Positions 30,401-40,425 of a stretch of 64,000 nucleotides of DNA are shown one piece after another. Source of the DNA: Loripinus fragilis (lineage: Eukaryota; Mollusca; Bivalvia; Lucinida; Lucinidae). A program made the translations under genes and the position numbers. A model generated the notes under the pieces. That model was not told the DNA's origin. It ran no database searches and saw nothing but the letters and a program-made list of their open reading frames with translations. The stretch is taken from positions 59,919,478-59,983,477 of the forward strand of contig OZ026517.1 of the NCBI GenBank assembly GCA_964019695.1, given 5' to 3'. Each line of letters opens with the position of its first letter. The first letter of the stretch is position 1.

Positions 30401-31226
30401 AATGCAAAGTCGTTATAAGAATTACCAACAAATTTATACTGATGGGTCAAAGGAAGACTCAAAGGTTGGTTGTGCTGTTATATCAGACAACCATAGTAAT
30501 ATGCAACGTATACCTGACGATTCATCAATCTTCACTGCTGAAGCCAAAGCAATTGATCTAGCTTTAGATTTCATTAGCACTTGTGATGCTAACAATAAAT
30601 TTATTATATTTTCTGACTCGCTTTCTGTATTGAAAGAAATGAACCATACCAGTTCAAAGAATCCACAGATTCAGAAACTTTTAGAAAAATGTCATGAGCT
30701 TTTAGCTAATAAAGAAATTGCTCTCTGTTGGATTCCTAGTCATATAGGTATCCAAGGGAATGAGATGGTAGATAAGCAAGCAAAAACATCGCTTTCATTA
30801 GAACCAACTTCTTTTAAAATTCCATTTTCAAATTTTAAGCCATCTATCAATAAATATATCTTGGAAGAATGGCAAACTTCATGGAATAACAGCATTGGTA
30901 ATAAACTTCTTGACATCAAACCAACTATTGGTGAATATCAATCAGTTGTTAGAAACATTAGAAGAGAAGAAGTAGTTTTAGCTCGACTCCGCTTAGGTCA
31001 TACAAGAGTCACTCATTCATACTTACTACAAGGTGAAGAGCACCCACAATGTGTTGGTTGCGACGCACCATTCACTGTACGTCACTTCCTCTTGGAATGT
31101 GGCGATTTTGCACAAGTAAGAAATAATTGCTTCCATGTTGATAACATGAAAGAATTATTTCAAGATATACATATTGATAGTATTATGACATTTTTAAGAC
31201 AAATAAATCTTTTTAACAAAATCTAA
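27477..31226 (+). CDS. ORF2: APE endonuclease - reverse transcriptase - RNase H (copy F)
   Basis: Intact, 1249 residues, collinear with copy B. QET, GDFNGHN, SDHFP (endonuclease); NYRPIAL, FDLEKAYD, QGVPQGG, YVDD 689-692 (RT); DGSK, AEAKA, FSDS, GNEMVD (RNase H); CVGCDAPFTVRHFLLEC finger. Hydrophobic leader NLTIILLPILILFSS before Met20. Small differences from A and B include KEMNHT and GEYQSVVRNIRREE near the C-terminus, the latter shared with truncated copy C. Confidence 0.96.
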   Translation: MEGFNLTIILLPILILFSSMDFKHKIIQWNCRGLKPNYNEVSLLISEYNPSVFCFQETFLKPDDNISLKGFNVYNYVHTDCLRPSGGASIFVKSSFPQRKIDLQTQLQATAVSVTLDREITICSVYIPPSFSLNSQHLDNLLQQLPSPYILLGDFNGHNILWGGQNNDSRGELIENFITKNDICIMNDKSYTYHSPSTKSFTSIDLSLCHPSLFLDYNWSVCEDQHNSDHFPIIIEQNTYSTEDHNPKWKLNRANWDLFNTLCTGKLVPENFKESSDPIADFTSSLIEISKECIPQTSTNPTKSNPWYNDDCKEAIKQRKQALSKFKRSPNTNNFNDIKVFRAKARRTIKLSKRKSWRSYVSKINHKTPIKKVWDMIRKISGKNKSPSYTHLNMVGTDSKATSKTDIADTLGETFCHNSSSFNYSESFRKIKTEQEKVKLNFKSQNNEIYNKDFNLDELVEAIQLSHDSATGPDEIHYQMLKHLPDTSLETLLNIFNYIWTTGKFPEDWILATIIPIPKPGKDPAEPNNYRPIALTSCLCKTLERMINKRLTWFLESNNHISRFQSGFRSDRSTTDNLVRLETFIRDAFIKKEHVVAVFFDLEKAYDTTWRYGILKDIHKLGLRGRLPTFIENFLADRAMQVRVGSSLSDYYDQEQGVPQGGVLSTTLFSIKINDIVKCLGNLTDCSLYVDDFCICYRSKSMATIERQLQQNLNKIENWATSNGFKFSKSKTQCVHFCQLRKQHDDPVLHLYGSPIPVVEESKFLGILFDRKLSFIPHIKYLKAKCLKALNLLKVLSHTSWGADRTTLLKLYRSLVRSKLDYGCIIYGSARKSYLQMLDPIHNQGLRLALGAFRTSPVASLYVEADEPSLYSRREKLSLQYAIRLAANPSNPAHEVTFPPNYVDLYEQKPKAIKSFGIRISPLLESANIKPQNVEKHFTPNIPAWCMKPPEILFNLHSGKKSESNPHILKDDFRKMQSRYKNYQQIYTDGSKEDSKVGCAVISDNHSNMQRIPDDSSIFTAEAKAIDLALDFISTCDANNKFIIFSDSLSVLKEMNHTSSKNPQIQKLLEKCHELLANKEIALCWIPSHIGIQGNEMVDKQAKTSLSLEPTSFKIPFSNFKPSINKYILEEWQTSWNNSIGNKLLDIKPTIGEYQSVVRNIRREEVVLARLRLGHTRVTHSYLLQGEEHPQCVGCDAPFTVRHFLLECGDFAQVRNNCFHVDNMKELFQDIHIDSIMTFLRQINLFNKI

Positions 31227-31552
31227 TTGCTATTTTTAAAATCATGTTTTGTTTTACATTTGTATCAGACCATAATACAGATTTTTTTTAACGTTGTATT
31301 CTGTTCAGTTAAAGAACATGTACAGTTATCTGAATAGCTCTTTGAAACTGTCAGATATTGTACGTGGTCTCTCCTGTCAACAATCGTATTGCAACTAATT
31401 ATCATTATACAAACTCATAATCATCTTTCCTTTTATTTTATCCTATAGATTTTTACTTTTTCCATCTTCATCATGTTTAGTTTAATACCGTCTGACGCTA
31501 ATGACCCACAAGGGTTGATGCGTCGTTAAGAACCAAACAAACAAACAAACAA
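31227..31552 (+). other. 3'UTR, terminal hairpin and CAAA tail of copy F
   Basis: Same elements as in A and B, with a tail of about five CAAA units ending against the right TSD. Confidence 0.85.
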
Positions 31553-31564
31553 ACTGTTTGCTTA

Positions 31565-31800
31565 TATAATGTTATATTAATTTTGGATGAAAAGAAAAAT
31601 CTAAGAATGGGTAATGGACAATCTATTTGGCTTGAAGGGGTAAAAAGAATAACAAATTTTAAAGTGAACAATAAACGAAATGAAAGGTGTATTTTGCTTT
31701 GTTTAATAGGCTGTGGACGAATGAATCCAGTGCAAACCAGGAGGAGACGTTAGCTAGGTCCACATCTCATCTAGTCTGTACTGCTTGCAATATTTATAAG
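31565..31800 (-). other. 3'UTR of unit N, right of insertion F
   Basis: Continuation of the interrupted 3'UTR up to the ORF2 stop. Near identical to 41675-41909 in unit P. Confidence 0.75.
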
Positions 31801-34447
31801 TTATTGATTTTCTATCATTGTTTTTTGGAAATATTTTCTTATATCCAAAATGGGGTCAAAACTTATTGTATCAGAAATTATTTCAATGTTGCAAACTCCT
31901 GAAGAAACCCAAGTATCAAAAAAGTCGTCCGCCATCAATCTTTCCTTATCAACCAGAATTCTAAATTTGATTTATTGTTTTAAATTCGTGTTTAGTAAAA
32001 TTTCTATTTGTCCAAATGATATGCCTGGACTCTGTAAGAAGAATTAATGCTACTTGTTTTTTGAATTTTGGAAGTTGAGGCAATACAAAATATCTAAAAG
32101 TTTTTTCTGAAAGTAAAATTTTGTTTTGGCTAAGCTTCTTTAACATAAACAATACAATTTTATTTAGGGGTAAGAAGACATTACATTCCAAAAACAGGTG
32201 AGTAACAGTTTCTTTTTTATCACGTAAGGGGCAAGTCTTAATTTTTTAAATATGTTTATGGTAAAGATAATAATTAACATATATAACATCATGGGTTAAT
32301 TTCCAAAATGTATTACGGACATCAGGGTCAATATATGGCAAACTAATACTTTTCCAAATAGGCTTAAAATCTATATATGGGCACAATTTTTCTATTTTTG
32401 GCTGTATGCAAATGTCTTGTAATAATGTTTTGTATATGTGTTTCTTGTGAAATGAGTTAAAATCAATGTCTTCATTTGTATGTGTGAAATTGTCAAAAAT
32501 TGATAAACATGTTTTGTAAAATATAGGAATGTATTCACTATGGGGAACGCTGTTACTAGCAAAGGCCGGGTTAAACTTTCTAAGTTGCAAACCTATCCAA
32601 TATTTAGCAAAGAAGGTCCAGTTAGCGTTATGGTTATTTATTAGCTTCTGCAAATGATTTAAGTATATCGAATGGCACTTACGTTTCACACATGGAACTT
32701 TCAATCCTCCTTGATTAAAATCTAGATATAAGGTTTTTCTGGCCACAGGTTCAAATGTAGAGCTCCAAATAAATCTAAAGAATCGTCTTTCAAAACGTGT
32801 GAGATAGTGAGAAGGTATTGGGTTACAAGTAGCATAATACAATATTTTACTAAGACACAGAGAATTCAAAACTGTTGATTTCCCTTTAAAAGAAAGTTTC
32901 CTTGAAGTCCCAAGGATAAGGGTTTTATCAATTTTCACATATATTTTCGACCATATATCATCATTACTGAAACCTGATCCAAAAAAGTAACCAAGAATTT
33001 TATGATGGTCAATCCAACTGATGCCAAAAGGGTGATCAGATCTAGTTTTCCATTTACCAAGGTACATCCCTTTCGATTTTTCATAATTGATTTTCGCCCC
33101 AGATATTTGTCCAAACAGTTTGACCCAGTGTAAGTATATTCGAATAGAGGAGTCAGTGGTCAAAAAAGCAGTACTATCATCTGCAAACTAACTTAGTTTC
33201 ACCTGAGAAGTTGTACCTGGCATGTTGATACCTTTGATATCATCCGAGTTTCTAATCTTATGCGCAAAAGGTTCAAAACAAATGACATATAGGGGCATAG
33301 ATAGGGAACAACCCTGCCGAACGCCTCTCTTAATTGGAAAAGCCTGAGATATGTGATTATTTACAATGACTGAAGAAGAAATATCATTATATAGAAGCTT
33401 GACCCATTTTATAAAGTTACTATTAAATCCAAACGCTGTCAAATCATCAAACATATATGACCTAGATACTCTATCAAAAGCTTTTTCTTGGTCCAAACAA
33501 ATAAACGAAGCTGCCAAGTTTTTCTGATCAACGTAATCTACAATGTTCCGTATCAAATGAAGGTTATCAAAAATTGATCGTCCTTTCACAGAGCAAGTTT
33601 GATCTATGCCAATGATTTTTGGTAGCACTTTCCCAAGTCGAACTGTAATTATTTTCGAAATGATTTTGTAATCAATATTCAAAAGTGAGATGGGCCTATA
33701 GCATTTCATTTCTTCTGACCTAGTTTAATCTTTGCAAATCAAAGTAATATATGACAATTTCTGAGTTTCAGATAATTCTCCATTTTCATAAGCTAAATTT
33801 ATAATTTTACAAAGAACATCACCAAATAGATGAAAGAATTTCAAATAGAAGGCGTTTGTTAGACCGTCACTACCAGGAGATTTATTGGGCTTCATTTCTT
33901 TAAGGGCATGCAAAATTTCATCTTTTTCTATTTTCTTTTCCAGGAAGAGATTATCGGAGTGGTCAATCTTGGGCAAATAATCAAAGAAAAGGGAGTTTAA
34001 AGATGAGTCAACAGGTTCTTCACTATACAGAGTTTCATAAAATGATCTAAAGCAGGTAAGTATGTCTTTTGAGTTATTATATGTGTTTGTGTTGTGTTGT
34101 ATTGTTTTTATTGTTTTGTTTTTGCTTAGTGTTGCTTCTTTTTGAAAAAAATATGCACTAGGTTTTTCATTTTCTTGTATAGATTGAGTTTTGCTACGGA
34201 CCATTGAACCTCTTAGAATGTTATCTTCTATTTCTTTTACTCTAAGTTTGATGTCATTGAATATATGTAGGTCAGATGTAGATTCTAAATCAAGTGTTGA
34301 ATATTGCTTTTTTATTTTTTTAAATTCACCAAATTGTTCCTTGTTTTTTTATTTGCTGTAGTCAATGCAAAATATTTTTATTTGATATTTCATATGATCC
34401 CACCATTTCAAAGTTATTTCCTTAGTTTCAGAAATGAATTTCCAAAA
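31801..34447 (-). pseudogene. ORF2 of Tx1-like unit N: RT and C-terminal part, N-terminus deleted
   Basis: Remnant of the pol protein. The endonuclease and the start are lost: at 34447 the reading frame joins the 5'UTR module directly, a deletion of about 3.8 kb relative to P (44587 to 48414). Remaining blocks: KSPGSDGLTNAFY, CYRPISLLN, CLDQEKAFDR, RRGVRQGCSLS-type block (KRGVRQGCSLSMP) and FADDSTAFL. Stops break it near 33724 (TTTCAT to TTTAAT on the + strand) and just before FADD near 33188, plus a frameshift near 32236 and a ~37-bp deletion near 31975. Otherwise almost identical to P. Not functional. Confidence 0.9.
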
Positions 34448-34880
34448 GCCTCTCCTCCAAGCAGCACGAACGAAATCCGACCTGCAGCTCGCACAATATA
34501 AAGGAGGCGCACATTCAGCCTGAAAAACAAGGACATACGCGATTAAGCACACAGGCAACGTCGCACATACGTTTCTGACATTCAACGTTTACATTGAGAA
34601 AGGGCGACAACTCTCCCTTTCAGCAGCTGCAACTGCAAATGCTACCTACTAGCCCACATTCAACCTGCCTGTCGTGGCGTGATCTGATCTGCGCGAATTT
34701 CGGGATTCCTTGGGGATTTTGGAAGGGTTTCTGTTCTGCAATGTCTTTGTTTCAGGGGTTAGCGCGTACGCAGACCCCCACACTTATAAATTGCGTACCC
34801 GAGTTGTCCACATTTGGGACAATCGCAGCCGTCAGCCCAACAGAAGTGCAATGGAAGGGCCTCCTGCTGGAGGAACCGCC
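34448..34880 (-). promoter_or_regulatory. 5'UTR module of unit N (ORF1-proximal part deleted)
   Basis: Keeps the TATAAAGG on the + strand (about 34496-34503) and everything outward to the GGCGGTTCCTC tip at 34880. The E-boxes and the GTAAGT site are lost in the deletion that fused it to ORF2. Confidence 0.8.
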
Positions 34881-36160
34881 TTTTTGTTTTTCATAAATTT
34901 TAATTAAATATTTACAATAAAAACCGGTGGGGTGTAGGGCCCCACACGGCCGGTACCTTTAGCATGCAAATACAATAATTGAGTCCCTTAAAAAGGCTAT
35001 GAAAAAACTTTATACATCGAAATATGAAAGATAAAAACTACATTTAAAGAGAAAATTAATTGTAAAAAGACCTAGATAGAGAAATTATTTGAAATACTGC
35101 AAGGAAAGAAATAGAAAGGATAGCTTTATTTGCAGATTGAATCCCTTAATATGCACTATGACGGCATATATTTAACAAATGATAGATTGAATTGCGGTTT
35201 ACAAACCTAGCCTTAAAAGGTACCGTTTATTAGTAATTGAGAAGACTTGACAACAGATATATTTTATTATTTGCTATTTGAGATTTTGACAGTCCAAAAA
35301 AAGGAGAAAAACAACTCTTTTCAGAAAAAATGTTCTGTCTTTACATACATACAAAGTCATGACATGAGCGTTGCGGAGCTCATATACAAGTCTCATGCCA
35401 TTGACTCTGCAGATATACAAAACTGGGATAGGCTTGAAATGATCAATATAAAGGAAAATAATATAATGTTAGATTAAGCATGGTATAACAGACGACAATC
35501 GACTAAGATCACAAGGACAATGGGGAAAATGGTCTGGGGTCGCTCACAAAGGGAGTAAAGACAAGAAACTGCTCACACACCCAAGAGACGAAGGCTCGGG
35601 TTCCCTCCCCACTTGGGTGCGGGAGCATACATTAATATTCTGTTATCATTTTATCATATATTAAAGTCAAAATATGGTAACGGATGCATTTTCTAGAATA
35701 TTTTCATACACTGTAGTCAAGTCAGAGCTCTACATATATGATTAGTATTATACAAGAAATATGCAAAATACAGAAATGACAAATCTTTATACATTCAGAC
35801 AGCAGCAGCAGTCTGAAAAAGAAAAACTATATTAATACATGTACATGGTTTTATAATCAGTGTGACTGGGTATCAGAATGTCATACAGTTTACACTGTTT
35901 GGATTATTTATGGGAAGTTTTAGGGCATATACGGTTTGTGGGGGAAGGAAAAATGTATTAGTCTAGAAAGTACGGTGTGTGAGGAATATATAACAGGCAG
36001 AGAAAGCATGGGTTGTGGATTATTGGGAGGGGTCAAAAACAATATATGGATAGACTCATAGGGGTATGTATGGTATATTATAAGAGCTATAAGGGTATGT
36101 AATAAGAAATGAAAAGAAAACAAAAGAAAGGGATAATCAGTTTTAGAGCATGTACAGGGG
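34881..36160 (-). other. 3'UTR-like region of gag-only unit O
   Basis: Non-coding. It begins (reading right to left, ends) with the ATGAAAAACAAAAA tail at 34881 and a GTGGGG/CCCCAC hairpin (about 34928-34946). Related to but distinct from the 3'UTR of P and R, and nearly identical to 48850-50135 in unit Q. Open frames here are short and unconvincing. Confidence 0.7.
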
Positions 36161-37140
36161 TATCAGAAATGTCAGACATTTTAGACCCAGATCAGACCCG
36201 ACTTAAGTCGGGCCTGATCCTAGTCTGAAATGTTTGCAATAAAATTCCAAGTGAAATTGAAAACATTGCTTAAGGGTATGCTTTTTTATTAGTTATGGGA
36301 GGTTTTAGGGCATATACGGTATGTATGGGGATGGGAGATGGGTATTAAGTTAGAAAGCAGGGTGTGGGAGGAATACATAAAAGGCCATGAATGCATGGGT
36401 TGTGGATTAGTGGGAGGGGTTAAAAAGGATATTGATATACTATGCTTGTGAGGGTATGTATGGTAAGATATATAAGAGCTATAAGGGTATGAAGTAAGAA
36501 ATTAAAAGAAAATATGAAAAGGATAAATTATTTTAGCGCATGTATAATCTTATTTAAAAAAGCATGACTGCGACTTCAGCAATCAATTAAAACCAGACAA
36601 GCTGCCACCAGAATGGGGCAGCTCACCAGGGTCTACACTGCTTACTGATATGAAAGTTGAGTATAACTGGGGAAATAATAAGGTATATACGGTAAGAAAT
36701 TTTATGATGAGTAAGTAGCTGTATTATCATAAGGACAAAGCTAGTAAACATATTCAGCAGGTATACGGTAAATGAGTTCACAGGACAAGCGATAAAAATT
36801 TTCCAATACTTCATGTATATATGAGGTAAAAAAGAAATCGTCTGATTTACGCTTCTAAAGCGTACACAATACACCTTGTTTAGGTTGGGTAAAGACTATA
36901 AATCGATATACACATGGAAGAGTATGATCAGCCAGGTAAAGTTCTCAAAGGTAGGTATATGCACTGAAGCGTATAACGCATAAGTGTACCGTTGCATAGG
37001 GACAGGTATATACATGTAAAATAAACTAGTCGCGTGATGACATGTATTTCTATCTAAACGATAGAGTGCTGAAGGCAAATAAGAGCTGGATTAAAGCAAA
37101 CAAAAAACACTAGGGGACAGGCGGGTGAAAACTTGAAACG
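36161..37140 (-). pseudogene. ORFX relics of gag-only unit O
   Basis: Two short hydrophobic frames (37078-36896 and 36874-36623) align with parts of ORFX in P, R and M: the first contains SLFYMYIPV, the second RSVNQTISF...IACPVNSFTVYLL, matching the QFALKAD...LEKS...LTLFLL block. Frames are broken, so this is a decayed ORFX. One hairpin repeat lies at 36165-36235. Confidence 0.5.
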
Positions 37141-38540
37141 GTACTTAAACAGAATGTCATACAGTTTAGATCTAGATTAGACCTGACTTAAGTCGGGCCT
37201 GATCCTGGTCCAAAAAGTTTGCAATAGAAATACATAGGCTGTATTACATATATATAAAAGCAAAATGATATATTTCGAAAAGTGTTGAACAATATGGCTC
37301 CAGATCAAGTGTGACACTAGTCAGGCCTGATCTGGGTCCAAACTGTTTGTATAAAAAATGGGCTCAGGTAAGATGACATGTATGTAGATTGGTAAGTGTT
37401 AAAAGGTTCAAGTATCATGGCTCCAGATAACGTGACATTTCATGACATATGGTATGTATATACAAAGAATATGTGTTATAGGGTGTCAAAACAATATGGC
37501 TCCAAACCAGGTGCGACATTTTGTCAGGCCTGATCTGGGACCAAACGTTTTGTTAAGAATAATTCAGATAAGATGACAAAAGGATGATAAACATGTATAT
37601 ACAAGGAGGTAAGTATCAGGGTAAGTCAAGACAAAATGGCTCCAGATCAGGTGCGACAATATGTCGAGCCTGATCTGGACCCAGACTGCATAGAGTATGG
37701 TCAAGAAAATAACGCTGAACTATTTAGAGGGACATTGGTTATAATATACAAAGGGGATAGAGTGACTTTAGTAGTCAGCAAATGTACATAGCAGGAAAAA
37801 AGGCTAATTTTGTACATGTAACAAACGATATCTTTTGACAGTACTATACACAGTGGGTTTAGAATGAGCCTAGATAAGAAGACAATGAAATTATAAACAT
37901 GTATATATACACAATATGGTAAGTATTGAAGAAAGCCAAACATTTTGGTTCCAGATCAGGTGTGACATTTTGCCAGACCTGATCTGGTTTCAAACTGTTA
38001 GTAAAAGGAGTCGAGGTAATAAACATGTATGCATATACAAGATGATAAGTATTTGAGTCATCAATAGGGCTCCAGATCAGGTGTGACATTTTGCCAGACC
38101 TGATCTGGGTTCAAACTGTTAGTAAAAAGAGTCAGATAAGATGAAATGAAGTGATAAACATGTTTGCATATACAAGATGATAAGTATTTGAGTCATCAAA
38201 CAATATGGATCCAGATCAGGTGTGACATTTTGCCAGACCTGATCTGGGTTCAAAACTGTTAGTAAAAAGAGCTAGATAAGAAGACAAAGAGGTGATAAAC
38301 ATGTTTGCATATACAAGATGATAAGTAATTGAGATCATCAAACAATATTGATCCATATCAGATGTGACATTTTGCCAGACTTGATCTGGATTCAAACTGT
38401 TAATAAAAAAGCCAAATAAGAAGATAATGAGGTGAAAAACATGTTCGCAAGATGATAAGTATTTGAGATCATCAAACAATATGGATCCAGATCAGGTGTG
38501 ACATTTTGCCAGACCTGATCTGGGTTCAAAATGTTAGTAA
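37141..38540. repeat. Tandem minisatellite of ~50-bp hairpins (unit O)
   Basis: About ten copies of a hairpin (CCAGATCAGG...CCTGATCTGG) separated by 60-90 bp of A-rich spacer with ATAAACATGT(T/A)TGCATATACAA, giving a period of about 115-140 bp in the regular part (37945 onward). Read on the minus strand the unit gives a repeating peptide (PDQVWQNVTPDL, YHLVYANMFITS). It is the amplified form of the hairpin + ATATACATGTATATAC block found once to three times in ORFX of M, P and R. Confidence 0.85.
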
Positions 38541-38747
38541 AAGAGCCACAAAAAAAATATATCATACTGTAAATATTTATCTGACAAGACAGGCAATTGA
38601 GGCCAATTGCCTTTGGGAAGTACCCAATCAGCAGGCTATCTCATGTCGGAAGTCCGGTCCATTTCTGTTATCAACCAGGGCAAATCATTACCAAAATCAA
38701 AGTCAGTTCTACAGTCCTAGTTATTGGGAGTTTAAAAAAAAAGGTTG

Positions 38748-39782
38748 TTAGAAGTTGTCATTCAAGGGAGGCTGGGACCCGCCTTGTAGAGAAGTAGGCC
38801 TAGTCCTCACCGTCTTGCCAACGGGAACCCGGGGCGAACTCTCTACAGGATCCCTACCTCTCTTGGGGGCTCTTTCAAATTCAACATCCATGTTGTCCTG
38901 TTTTGGCTTATCCCTTTGCCAATAAGGCACATTATCCTTTTGATGCTGACTTAACTGACTAGACCATTCTCCTTTCTTAGGCTGATTAGACTGGGTGGAG
39001 GACTGTTCCCTCACAGAAGCCACCTGCTTTGGAGCACCTGTCTCCTTATTAGGAGTAGCAGTCATATCTGCTGAAGCTGATGCTTCAGAAGACTGACCGC
39101 TCAGGGCCCCAGGAGCAGGCGTCTGAGAGGGAGCAGCGGTCGAAGTTCCAGCAGGTCTTACATTCCTTTTCATTTTGGGACATTCACTCCTAATATGACC
39201 TGTGCATCTGCAGCTCAGACAAAATGGCAGTCTTCCTGCCATCGTGACCAAGATGGAGTGCCCTGTTTTGAACTGAATTAGGTGGGGTATGTCTTGCTTT
39301 CTTTTCTCATCAACTTCCATAATAACTTCACGTACGCCAGTGTATATTTCAAACTTCTCATGAAAGGTTTTCAACATTCTAACATTTAGAACTTTGCCAT
39401 AGGCACCAAAAATCTCCTTCAGCAATGAGTTGTCATATTGAATTGGCAACCAATGAACTCTCACTGTCAAAAATACCCTAGACATGTGAGAAATAATCAT
39501 CATATCATCACCAACTTTAAATCTTTGCATTTCCAGCAGCTTCTGAACGGTGTCATCATAAGTACAAAGAAGGTTAAATGCATTTCTAAAATCACCAACC
39601 TTGAAAACAGCCTGTACTTCTTCTGGCTTGATTCCAGCTTCACTTAAACCATTGAGAACATCACCATAGCTTGGAAACCATCCCTTTCTTTCCTTCCCTG
39701 TTAACCTCAACATCTTCTTAGCTTTCTCCGCATTCACAAAATCAGCCTCTTCGCCATCATAATTCAAAACTAAATCTGCCAT
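38748..39782 (-). CDS. ORF1 (CCHC gag) of gag-only unit O
   Basis: Intact. The best start is the Met at 39782 (MADLVLNYDGEEADFVNAEK); an upstream in-frame ATG at 39806 adds 8 residues. Blocks: FPSYGDVLNGLSEAGIKPEEV, VFKVGDFRNAFNLL, LTVRVHWLPIQYDN, RKQDIPHLIQFKTGHS and zinc knuckle CLSCRCTGHIRSEC. The C-terminal half is Ser/Gln/Pro-rich and ends with APKRGRDPVESSP and VGKTVRT, a diverged form of the family tail motif. Only distantly similar to ORF1 of P or R, but nearly identical to Q. RNA-binding structural protein by family. No ORF2 follows, so this unit would need another element's RT. Confidence 0.88.
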   Translation of the reverse strand: MADLVLNYDGEEADFVNAEKAKKMLRLTGKERKGWFPSYGDVLNGLSEAGIKPEEVQAVFKVGDFRNAFNLLCTYDDTVQKLLEMQRFKVGDDMMIISHMSRVFLTVRVHWLPIQYDNSLLKEIFGAYGKVLNVRMLKTFHEKFEIYTGVREVIMEVDEKRKQDIPHLIQFKTGHSILVTMAGRLPFCLSCRCTGHIRSECPKMKRNVRPAGTSTAAPSQTPAPGALSGQSSEASASADMTATPNKETGAPKQVASVREQSSTQSNQPKKGEWSSQLSQHQKDNVPYWQRDKPKQDNMDVEFERAPKRGRDPVESSPRVPVGKTVRTRPTSLQGGSQPPLNDNF

Positions 39783-39824
39783 TTTACTTTGAAAAATAGA
39801 AAACAATAAATATATTTAATCACT

Positions 39825-40425
39825 GTTTCCTCTGTACCAGGTAAGTATGCTTGGACAGCGAAGGCCGTGCCTCTTAAAGCAAAAGGATCTCAATTCAAAG
39901 TGGTGTGGCGCCACCAGCTCCCAGCGCACGCTTCCACACGGCTCCCTCGCGCAGCTGCACGCCATGCACGTGCTCCACGCCATGCACGTGCTCCACGAGC
40001 CTCTCCTCCAAGCAGCACGAACGAAATCCCACCTGCAGCTCGCACAATATAAAGGAGGCGCACATTCAGCCTGAAAAACAAGGACATACGCGATTAAGCA
40101 CACAGGCAACGTCGCACATACGTTTCTGACATTCAACGTTTACATTGAGAAAGGGCGACAACTCTCCCTTTCAGCAACTGCAAATGCTACCTACTAGCCC
40201 ACATTCAACCTGCCTGTCGTGGCGTGATCTGATCTGCGCGAATTTCGGGATTCCTTGGGGATTTTGGAAGGGTTTCTGTTCTGCAATGTCTTTGTTTCAG
40301 GGGTTAGCGCGTACGCAGACCCCCACACTTATAAATTGCGTACCCGAGTTGTCCACATTTGGGACAATCGCAGTCGTCAGCCCAACCGAAGTGCAATGGA
40401 AGGGCCTCCTGCTGGAGGAACCGCC
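39825..40425 (-). promoter_or_regulatory. 5'UTR module of unit O
   Basis: 601 bp, GC-rich. Landmarks (+ strand): hairpin arm GTTTCCTC 39825-39832; CAG|GTAAGT 39838-39846; two CACGTG E-boxes at 39967-39972 and 39985-39990 in an 18-bp tandem repeat; TATAAAGG 40048-40055; TTTGTTTCAG ending at 40300; tip CTCCTGCTGGAGGAACCGCC ending at 40425. On the minus strand an open frame of ~106 codons (40136-39816) spans most of it. By family it should hold the sense promoter; the TATA box points the other way (antisense). Confidence 0.75.

Larger units (their letters stand above)
25554..31552 (+). mobile_element. Full-length CAAA-LINE copy F inserted in unit N
   Basis: About 6.0 kb, complete and with intact ORFs. 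It is flanked by ACTGTTTGCTTA at 25542-25553 and 31553-31564 (12 bp; 1-2 bp may belong to the tail). The uninterrupted site is present in unit P (41663-41674) and unit R (55627-55638), which proves the insertion boundary. The terminal hairpin is at 31494-31524. Confidence 0.97.

Noticed and set aside
35247..35477. 76-codon + strand ORF in the unit O 3'UTR
   Set aside because: Not kept at the same length in unit Q, which differs by small indels, and it has no recognisable feature.
37141..38540. CRISPR-like array of regular palindromic repeats
   Set aside because: Repeats are variable, spacers are related to each other, and the context is a eukaryotic retroelement; it is a minisatellite.
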